DNA of 57,452 bases, taken from an uncultured Lachnospiraceae bacterium (GTDB lineage: Bacteria > Bacillota > Clostridia > Lachnospirales > Lachnospiraceae). Under the pieces are notes generated by a model, which worked only from the letters and a program-made list of their open reading frames with translations, was not told the origin of the DNA and searched no databases. A program made the position numbers and the translations under genes. This document shows, one piece after another, positions 33,269 to 40,120 of the stretch. The stretch lies in assembly GCA_900554415.1 (NCBI GenBank), contig USGU01000016.1, forward strand, positions 1 to 57,452. The letters are read 5' to 3'. How positions within the stretch are numbered: the stretch's first letter is position 1; the number at the start of each line of letters is the position of its first letter.

Positions 33269-33300
33269 GCAGCAAGCTTCAGGCAACTGGGGCTTGCTGC
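33269..33300 (+). promoter_or_regulatory. Intercistronic hairpin in the formate/H2 operon
   Basis: GCAGCAAGC 33269-33277 pairs with GCTTGCTGC 33292-33300 in the 140-base gap between the two HycB-like genes. It has no T-run, so it is likely an mRNA stability or processing element that could set different levels of upstream and downstream subunits. Confidence 0.55.
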
Positions 33301-33346
33301 CGTTGCATAAATAAAAATATTTAGCGTTAAGAATGGAGGAAATCAA

Positions 33347-33907
33347 ATGAGTAAACAATTGGGCTGTTTTGTTGTTGCGGATAGTTCGAAATGTACAGGA
33401 TGCAAGGCATGTGAAGTGGCTTGTTTCGCTGAACACAACAGAGAGAACAACGGTGTAGGAAAAACTGTTGGTACTGTAACTGTACCGGTAACACCTAAAT
33501 TGTATCTTACAAAAGGGGAAGGCATCTGTATGCCAATACAGTGTAAGCATTGTGAAGATGCACCTTGTTTAAATGCATGTACAAAGAAAGCTATTTCGCG
33601 TATCGATGGTCAGGTAATCGTAGACCAGAAGAAATGCATCGGATGTAAAGATTGTATGATGGCCTGTCCATTTGGGGCAATTGCACTTCTCCCATTAGCT
33701 GACAAAGGTAAAGTAGTAGCACAGATTGGAACAGATATACCACAGATTGCAGCTTCTAAATGTGATTTATGTACAGGTATCGAAGGTGGACCAGCTTGCG
33801 TAAGAGTATGTCCAAATGACGCATTACGTTTAGTGAATCCAGATGCAGAACGTTTAGAAAAAAACCTGCGTGCAGCACTTAGTTTAGATATGTTAAAGAC
33901 TGTATAA
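33347..33907 (+). CDS. HycB/HydN-like four-cluster ferredoxin subunit (2)
   Basis: A paralogue of the previous ferredoxin, 186 residues, with CTGCKACEVACFAEHN, CKHCEDAPCLNACT, CIGCKDCMMACPFGAIA and CDLCTGIEGGPACVRVCPND. Together they give eight predicted [4Fe-4S] clusters. It has a good TGGAGGAAATC site and is 16 bases upstream of the hydrogenase, suggesting it is the hydrogenase-side wire. HDCR likewise uses two HycB proteins. Confidence 0.92.
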   Translation: MSKQLGCFVVADSSKCTGCKACEVACFAEHNRENNGVGKTVGTVTVPVTPKLYLTKGEGICMPIQCKHCEDAPCLNACTKKAISRIDGQVIVDQKKCIGCKDCMMACPFGAIALLPLADKGKVVAQIGTDIPQIAASKCDLCTGIEGGPACVRVCPNDALRLVNPDAERLEKNLRAALSLDMLKTV

Positions 33908-33923
33908 GAAGGGGGAAGAAATA

Positions 33924-35318
33924 ATGATGGTAATTAATATTGATAAAAATATTTGTACCGGTTGCCGTGAATGTGCAAAGGTATGTCCAGCGGACGCGAT
34001 TTTTGGAGAACAGGGACAGCCGCAGACAATTGACACAGATAAATGTGTAATGTGTGGACAGTGTGTTCAGAAATGTAAATCTTATGTTTCTATCGTCTCT
34101 CATGGAACAGAAGCATATGCAAAGGTTCGCGAAGAACGTAATCTTCCAAAGACAGTTGAAGAACCATTATTTGCTGCATACAATGTATGTCATCTTGATG
34201 AAGTAAAGAAAGCGCTTGCTGATCCAAATCTTGTAACAATGGTACAGGCTGCTCCTGCAGTTCGTGTAGCACTGGCAGAAGATTTTGGATACCCACTTGG
34301 CTCTCTTACAGATGGTAAAATGGCAGCAGCTCTCAAAGCAGTAGGATTTGATTATGTATATGATACAAACTTCTCTGCTGACCTTACAATCATGGAAGAA
34401 GGAACCGAGTTAATCACTCGTGTGACAAAAGGCGGAACACTTCCGATGTTCACATCTTGCTGTCCAGGATGGGTAACATTCATGGAAAGAAATTATCCGG
34501 AAATCAAGGATCATCTGTCTTCATGTAAGAGTCCACAGCAGATGCTTGGTACTGTATTTAAAACATACGGAGCACAGATTAATAATATTGACCCGGCTAA
34601 GATTTACAGTGTATCTGTTATGCCATGTACATGTAAACAGTTTGAATGTAATCGTGAAGAAATGAAAGACAGCGGATTCCAGGATGTAGATGTTGTTATC
34701 ACAACTCGTGAACTTGCTTACTTAATCAAAGACATGGGTATCGATTTCAATGCACTTCCAGATGATGCAAAATTTGATTCTCCTCTTGGCGACTACACAG
34801 GAGCGGGTACAATCTTCGGTGTAACCGGTGGTGTTATGGAAGCTGCTATCCGTACAGGATATGAACTGATTACAGGTGAACCAATTCCAAACGTAGATGT
34901 TACAGCAGTACGTAGCACAGAAGGATTCCGTACAGCTAAGTTGCAGGTTGGTGATTTGGAATTAAGAGTTGGGGTTGTAACTGGTGTTAAGAATGTAGTT
35001 CCAGTAATCGAGGCTATGAAAGCTGGAAAATTAGACTTACACTTCATCGAAGTTATGTGTTGCCCAGAAGGATGCGTAAGTGGTGGTGGAGAACCAAAAC
35101 TGTTAGAGGATACAGACAGAGCAGAAGCTTATGCAGCTCGTCGTGCAGCTACATTTACTCATGATGCAAACCTTCCACTCAGAAAATCTCATGAGAACCC
35201 AAGTATCAAGAAAATCTACGAAGATTTCCTTGAAAAACCAAACGGACACGTTCCACATCATCTGTTACATACAGAATATTGCAAAGGCAAAAATAATTGG
35301 AAAAAAGCTCATAAATAA
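33924..35318 (+). CDS. hydA: [FeFe] hydrogenase large subunit (HDCR HydA2-like)
   Basis: Catalyses reversible H2 oxidation at an H-cluster. It has 464 residues. The N-terminus has two [4Fe-4S] motifs (CTGCRECAKVCPADAIF and CVMCGQCVQKC), and no [2Fe-2S] domain. The H-cluster motifs are TSCCPGWVTFME (~178, including the proton-transfer Cys), MPCTCKQFECNRE (~233) and EVMCCPEGCVSGGGEP (~377). In the last motif the usual M-A-C is M-C-C and G-G-G-Q-P is G-G-G-E-P. The maturases HydE, HydF and HydG are not in the window. Order FdhF-HycB-HycB-HydA suggests a formate-H2 complex with no membrane anchor. Confidence 0.94.
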   Translation: MMVINIDKNICTGCRECAKVCPADAIFGEQGQPQTIDTDKCVMCGQCVQKCKSYVSIVSHGTEAYAKVREERNLPKTVEEPLFAAYNVCHLDEVKKALADPNLVTMVQAAPAVRVALAEDFGYPLGSLTDGKMAAALKAVGFDYVYDTNFSADLTIMEEGTELITRVTKGGTLPMFTSCCPGWVTFMERNYPEIKDHLSSCKSPQQMLGTVFKTYGAQINNIDPAKIYSVSVMPCTCKQFECNREEMKDSGFQDVDVVITTRELAYLIKDMGIDFNALPDDAKFDSPLGDYTGAGTIFGVTGGVMEAAIRTGYELITGEPIPNVDVTAVRSTEGFRTAKLQVGDLELRVGVVTGVKNVVPVIEAMKAGKLDLHFIEVMCCPEGCVSGGGEPKLLEDTDRAEAYAARRAATFTHDANLPLRKSHENPSIKKIYEDFLEKPNGHVPHHLLHTEYCKGKNNWKKAHK

Positions 35319-35347
35319 TAGTTAAAACAATTATGAAAACATAAAAA

Positions 35348-35385
35348 GAAGCATCGCAGAAGAAATTTTGCGATGCTTCTTTTTT
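35348..35385. terminator. Bidirectional terminator between hydA and the LysR gene
   Basis: GAAGCATCGCA 35348-35358 with TGCGATGCTTC 35369-35379 (11 perfect pairs) followed by TTTTTT. The AAAAA upstream gives a T-run on the minus strand too, so it serves both convergent genes. Confidence 0.92.
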
Positions 35386-35439
35386 ATCAGATATACGATA
35401 AAAAGGGTTCAGTAATTCTTTTTTGTGTTTGGACGTTAT

Positions 35440-36351
35440 TTAACAGTCCGGACAATTTTTGTATTTTTCTTGTAAATAATTAATGAAAAAAGTCGTCGCA
35501 GGTGATGTAATACGATTTTTGTTGGTGACGGCATATAGGGTTCGAACTAAATGTTCGGACTCAAGGCCGAATGATAACAATTGATTTCCCTCAAGAAGAG
35601 CAGAAATAGCCCTTTGACTGATAAAGGAAATACCAATATTGTTGAGAATCGATTGCTTTGAGCTTTCGATAGAAGGCATTTGAATAGCGATGTTTAAATC
35701 ATCAAAAGTAAGACCGATGCTATTCAAAAAAGCCGTTGTTTCTTTGTCTGTACAGTTTCCTTCGTTGCGCCAGACAAAAGGATATTTGGTTAACATATCC
35801 AAAGGAAAATGTCCATTATACTGCTGAAACTCTGGAGTGTTAGGCGTTGCAAGAACCAGTTTGTCTTTGGCAAATGGAAGAAAATCACATTTGCAGTCAG
35901 ATTCGGCGAAATCTGTAATTCCTAGTTCTGCATTATAACTCTCCACATAAGAAATAACTGACGAACCGTCCAACTGACGAAGTGTATACTTTACATCAGG
36001 TGCCTTTGGCATGATTTCATGTATTAATTTTGGCAAAAGGTACTGTGACGGAAAACTGGTGGCTGCAATTGTGATATTGCCCGAGAGCTTGTTGGTATAT
36101 TCCTGCATTTCGGAAATGGCAATATTGCGGATACGAATCATTTCTTTCGCATAGCCGTAAAACCGTTTTCCGGCTTCTGATAAAATAATATCTTTCGTAG
36201 TTCGATAAATAAGCTGCGTACCAATTTCATTTTCGAGAGATTTGACATAAGCGCTGATTGTGGGCTGCGAAAGATAAAGAACTTTTGCAGCTTTTGAAAA
36301 GCTTTTATGGTCAACTACTTCAACAAAGGCTTCAATTTGGTTTAAATACAT
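35440..36351 (-). CDS. LysR-family transcriptional regulator
   Basis: A 303-residue regulator. The start ATG at 36351 (MYLNQIEAFVEVVDHKSFSK) follows AGGAGG by nine bases. The winged helix-turn-helix is residues ~1-60 (KAAKVLYLSQPTISAYVKSL), and the effector domain spans ~90-295. It is the second gene of a minus-strand pair with the PucR-like regulator (65-base gap) and lies between two formate dehydrogenase operons, which makes them plausible targets. The effector is unknown. The terminator at 35348-35385 ends its transcript. Confidence 0.9.
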   Translation of the reverse strand: MYLNQIEAFVEVVDHKSFSKAAKVLYLSQPTISAYVKSLENEIGTQLIYRTTKDIILSEAGKRFYGYAKEMIRIRNIAISEMQEYTNKLSGNITIAATSFPSQYLLPKLIHEIMPKAPDVKYTLRQLDGSSVISYVESYNAELGITDFAESDCKCDFLPFAKDKLVLATPNTPEFQQYNGHFPLDMLTKYPFVWRNEGNCTDKETTAFLNSIGLTFDDLNIAIQMPSIESSKQSILNNIGISFISQRAISALLEGNQLLSFGLESEHLVRTLYAVTNKNRITSPATTFFINYLQEKYKNCPDC

Positions 36352-36416
36352 GAATTCATTCCTCCTGGTATAAGGCTTTTGGGTGTCAGAGTTACTTGTG
36401 GTTCTTATCAAATCTT

Positions 36417-37988
36417 TTATTCGTGGTCGGCAAAGTAAGAAAGAAGAAAGGCAAGATATTCCTGATAATCTTCACATTCACTCTGCATGACGGAAATCGC
36501 TTTTTTGACTTTGTTTAAAACCGTGTTTCTGTGTAAAAATACAACAGCCGAAGTTTGATTGACATTTCGACCATTTTTCAGGTAGTACATAAATAATTCG
36601 CATAAATCAGTGTTGTGATTTTCATCATATTGTTTCAGTATATGATAATGCGGAGATTCTACCATAGGCAAGAGCGCTGTATTCTTTAGTTCTTTTAACA
36701 TATACCTGAGCAGTATGTCTTTGAAATAGTAAAAATTTTCATTCTCGGAAATGGGAATGTTAGCGGCTTCTTTACACTGCATAGTAGCAATTGGAAGTTC
36801 CATAAGTGAAAAAAACAAATTGCTTACAGTACAGGTGAAAGCATTCGACTTGAAAATCTTCTTAAAACTCTTTTTTTCTTCCTCAGTAAGAAATGGCTGA
36901 AACGCATTGGACTCACTGCAGGTTTTCAAAATATAGAGTGTATTATCATAGACAAATGGTTTCAAAAACGGCAGAGTATTCCGAATACTCCAGCTTATAA
37001 ATGAATATGGAAGCTCAGCGGAATTGTCATAATTCAAACGGGCCAGCAGAAAATATCCATCCATATTGAGGTTAGAAACAAAACTAAGCTGGTCAATGAA
37101 TTGTTGCTTTCCGGCAGATGGATTATTCAGGATTTCTGCCAGAATGGATTCATACATTTCCGAGGACATACGACTTCGAAAACGTTGCTGCTGAAAGTAC
37201 AAATTCAGGTTCTCGGCAACCATGTTCATCAGATGCAGATAGTTTGCTTTTGGATGCACTTGGTTTCGGAAAATCAAAGCATAGCCTACGACATGATTGT
37301 TTGCCATAAAACGGTACATCATACTGTAATAACAGTCGTTAGGCGCCAGACAATAATAATTGATTAATGGATTATCTGCATTTTCTGAAGTAGAAATCAG
37401 TCCGTCCTGCCGGAGTCTTGTCATAATCTGTGGTGTTACATATCCTGCATGCAGGATATCTTCCATGATGGGATCTTTGGCAGTATCTCCATGAAAATAA
37501 CCAAGTAAGGTGAAATTGCTGTCGAGAACCACCATGGGGTGAACCAGAATATTCTGCGACAAGTCCAATAATTCCTGCATATTGCAGTCACGCAGAAGTG
37601 CAAGGTGAAAGCTCTTGTCCCAGATATCAAAATTATAAAAAATATTTAAAATCCGGTTGAAGATATCCACAAAAGAATGTGGCGTGTAAAGCAATATCAC
37701 AGAGAGTACATCAGAAAAAGCATTTATCTGTAATGCGTCATCTGCGGTGATGCATAAAAAAACACTGGTTGTGTGGACGTTGTATGCCCGTATTTTTTCC
37801 GTGTTATTTATTAATTCTTCCGGTGTTACCAGATATAATTTCTTAGAAACATCATCATAGGCAGAAAAACAAGAATTCACGTCAAATAATTTGATACCGT
37901 CAAATGCTTCCGCAAGGTCGACGTTCAGAGTAGTGTAATTGCTGCTGGCCGCAAGGTGATACAGTAACACGTTCAATGGAATTTGCAT
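36417..37988 (-). CDS. PucR-like regulator with C-terminal helix-turn-helix
   Basis: A 523-residue protein. The start ATG at 37988 follows AAAGGAGATG. The C-terminus (about 455-500), LKNGRNVNQTSAVVFLHRNT followed by VLNKVKKAISVMQ, matches the HTH_30 domain of PucR/CdaR-type regulators, in which Arg-Asn-Thr contacts DNA. The first ~150 residues form an uncharacterised N-domain and the middle resembles a GAF/GGDEF-like sensing region. It is transcribed away from the second formate dehydrogenase operon and shares its 245-base upstream region, so control of that operon is likely. Its signal is not visible. Confidence 0.78.
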   Translation of the reverse strand: MQIPLNVLLYHLAASSNYTTLNVDLAEAFDGIKLFDVNSCFSAYDDVSKKLYLVTPEELINNTEKIRAYNVHTTSVFLCITADDALQINAFSDVLSVILLYTPHSFVDIFNRILNIFYNFDIWDKSFHLALLRDCNMQELLDLSQNILVHPMVVLDSNFTLLGYFHGDTAKDPIMEDILHAGYVTPQIMTRLRQDGLISTSENADNPLINYYCLAPNDCYYSMMYRFMANNHVVGYALIFRNQVHPKANYLHLMNMVAENLNLYFQQQRFRSRMSSEMYESILAEILNNPSAGKQQFIDQLSFVSNLNMDGYFLLARLNYDNSAELPYSFISWSIRNTLPFLKPFVYDNTLYILKTCSESNAFQPFLTEEEKKSFKKIFKSNAFTCTVSNLFFSLMELPIATMQCKEAANIPISENENFYYFKDILLRYMLKELKNTALLPMVESPHYHILKQYDENHNTDLCELFMYYLKNGRNVNQTSAVVFLHRNTVLNKVKKAISVMQSECEDYQEYLAFLLSYFADHE

Positions 37989-38233
37989 CCTGTCATCTCC
38001 TTTATCAATAAGTATCATATGACAATATTATACATGAAAATTGCAAATAAATAAATAGAGTGAAATGGAGAAAATGTTTCAAAAGCATATTTTTTTTGCT
38101 GTTTTATGTGAGAAAGATACAAACACTTAAAGACAATATAGATATATAATGAACAAACATAGGATTCGTCTATGATGAATTCTGAAATACCCTCGATGGA
38201 AATCGAGATACTAGAAGAAGGGAATGAACAAAA
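37989..38233. promoter_or_regulatory. Divergent control region for the second formate dehydrogenase operon
   Basis: A 245-base AT-rich gap between a PucR-like gene and the FdhB-like gene. TATAAT at 38145-38150 is a candidate -10 for the rightward operon; a clear -35 is not seen. A tight hairpin CTCGAT 38192-38197 with ATCGAG 38202-38207 (GGAA loop) lies 27 bases before the ATG, just upstream of the AGAAGGGA ribosome-binding site. Confidence 0.5.
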
Positions 38234-40072
38234 ATGAGTAAGATTTATCTTGCGGATAGTAAAAGCGCAGATGTAAAAATTGAACATTTTCTCTCGAAGT
38301 TTGCTGGTAAGGTAAGTATTTATCCACCAGGAACTTGTCCGATTACTGTTCAATTGTCTCTGCTTCAGGCTTCAAAGAGCCAGACTTGTGGAAAATGTGT
38401 TCCATGTAGAGATGGATTGAGACAGATAGAAAAGATGTTGGTACAGATTCTGACAGGTAATGCGACTGTTGAAATCTTAGATGAAATGCGTGAACTTGCA
38501 ACTATGATTCGTGATTCAGCCGATTGTGCAATTGGATATCAGGCAGCAATCGAAGTGCTGGAAGGTCTTGATACTTTCAAGGACGAATACATAGCTTATA
38601 TTGAAAAAGGTGTCTGTCCAGGAACAGAAGGGCAGCAGATTCCTTGTGTGACAATGTGTCCTGCACATGTTGATATTCCAGGTTACATTGCACATGTAGC
38701 AGAAGGAAACTACGCAGACGCAATTAACCTGATTCGTAGAGACAATCCACTTCCAACGGCTTGCGCAATGATTTGTGAACATCCATGTGAAGAGCGTTGT
38801 CGTCGTAATCTGATTGATGCACCACTTAATATCCGTGGTATTAAGAAATATGCAGTTGACCAGATTGCAGCAGACCAGGTAAAAGTTCCAGAATCAAATC
38901 CACTTACAGGAAAGAAAGTAGCGATTATCGGTGGCGGTCCATGTGGTATGACATGCGCTTACTATCTGTCACTGATGGGACATAAAGTAACAGTATTTGA
39001 AGAAAAAGAACATTTAGGTGGAATGCTTATGTACGGTATTCCAAACTATCGTTTCCCGAAAGACAGAATGGATGAAGACTTTAATGCCATTCTTTCTACC
39101 GGAAATATTGAAGTAAAATATAACACAAATGTAGGAAGAGATATTCCGATTCAGGAAGTACATGACAACTATGATGCAATGTTCGTTGCAATCGGTGCTC
39201 AGGTTGGTAAGAAACTTCGTCTAGAAGGAATTGACGCAAATAACGTATTCTCAGCAGTAGAAATGCTGGATGGAATCGGACATGGACACAGACCGGACTA
39301 TACTGGAAAAACAGTAGCAGTTATCGGTGGTGGTAATGTTGCAATGGATGCTGCAAGAAGTGCACTTCGTTGTGGAGCCAAGGATGTTCGTATCGTATAC
39401 AGAAGGCGTCAGGAAGATATGACAGCTCTTGTAACAGAAATTGAATCCGCAGTTATGGAAGGTATCGAACTGATGACACTTCAGGCACCAGTGAGAATTG
39501 AAACCAATGAAAATAATGACTGTACCGGACTTTGGATTCAGCCTCAGATGATTGGACCATATCGCGGAAACAGACCTGCACCGTTGAATGCAGAGTCTAA
39601 ACCGGAAGAAATGATTCCATGTGATGTAATCCTGATTGCAGTAGGACAGGATATTGTAAGCGCACCATTCGAAGAATTCGGAATGCCTGCAGAATGGAAG
39701 ATTTTCAAAGCAGGTCTGGATACTTCCGTAGAAGGAATGCCGGGCGTATTCGTAGGCGGTGACTGTGCAACAGGTCCATCTACAGCGATTCGTGCAATTG
39801 CAGGTGGTAAAGTTGCTGCAAATGCCATTGATGAATATCTTGGATATCATCATACATTAGACTGCGGAGTGAAAGCACCGGAAGCAAGACAGAACAACCG
39901 TGTTCCTACCGGACGTGTAAACATTCAGGAACGTCCTGCATACATCCGTAAGAAAGACTTTGAGCATGTAGAATGCCCGATGACTCTGGAAGAAGCAAGA
40001 CAGGAATGTTCAAGATGTTTAAGATGTGATGTATTCGGATGCGGAAAACTGGAAGGTGCCGTTGAACACTAA
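38234..40072 (+). CDS. FdhB-like flavoprotein: NuoF-type cluster tail fused to GltD-like reductase
   Basis: Likely links formate dehydrogenase to NAD(P)H. It is 612 residues. Residues ~50-130 (TCGKCVPCRDGLRQIEKMLV, then DCAIGYQAAIEVLEGLDTF) match the [4Fe-4S] C-terminal domain of NuoF. CVTMCPAHVDIPGYIAHVAE and CEHPCEERCRRNLIDAPLNI are the GltD-type cluster region. The FAD site is KKVAIIGGGPCGMTCAYYLS at ~230, the NAD(P) site KTVAVIGGGNVAMDAARSAL at ~365. The FMN/NADH-binding front half of NuoF is missing. It resembles FdhB of NADP-dependent formate dehydrogenase in acetogens and sits 48 bases before the second Sec formate dehydrogenase. Confidence 0.87.
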   Translation: MSKIYLADSKSADVKIEHFLSKFAGKVSIYPPGTCPITVQLSLLQASKSQTCGKCVPCRDGLRQIEKMLVQILTGNATVEILDEMRELATMIRDSADCAIGYQAAIEVLEGLDTFKDEYIAYIEKGVCPGTEGQQIPCVTMCPAHVDIPGYIAHVAEGNYADAINLIRRDNPLPTACAMICEHPCEERCRRNLIDAPLNIRGIKKYAVDQIAADQVKVPESNPLTGKKVAIIGGGPCGMTCAYYLSLMGHKVTVFEEKEHLGGMLMYGIPNYRFPKDRMDEDFNAILSTGNIEVKYNTNVGRDIPIQEVHDNYDAMFVAIGAQVGKKLRLEGIDANNVFSAVEMLDGIGHGHRPDYTGKTVAVIGGGNVAMDAARSALRCGAKDVRIVYRRRQEDMTALVTEIESAVMEGIELMTLQAPVRIETNENNDCTGLWIQPQMIGPYRGNRPAPLNAESKPEEMIPCDVILIAVGQDIVSAPFEEFGMPAEWKIFKAGLDTSVEGMPGVFVGGDCATGPSTAIRAIAGGKVAANAIDEYLGYHHTLDCGVKAPEARQNNRVPTGRVNIQERPAYIRKKDFEHVECPMTLEEARQECSRCLRCDVFGCGKLEGAVEH

Positions 40073-40120
40073 TGGTAATGACAAACTGTTATAAATAGCG
40101 ATAGATTTTGGAGGAAAAAG

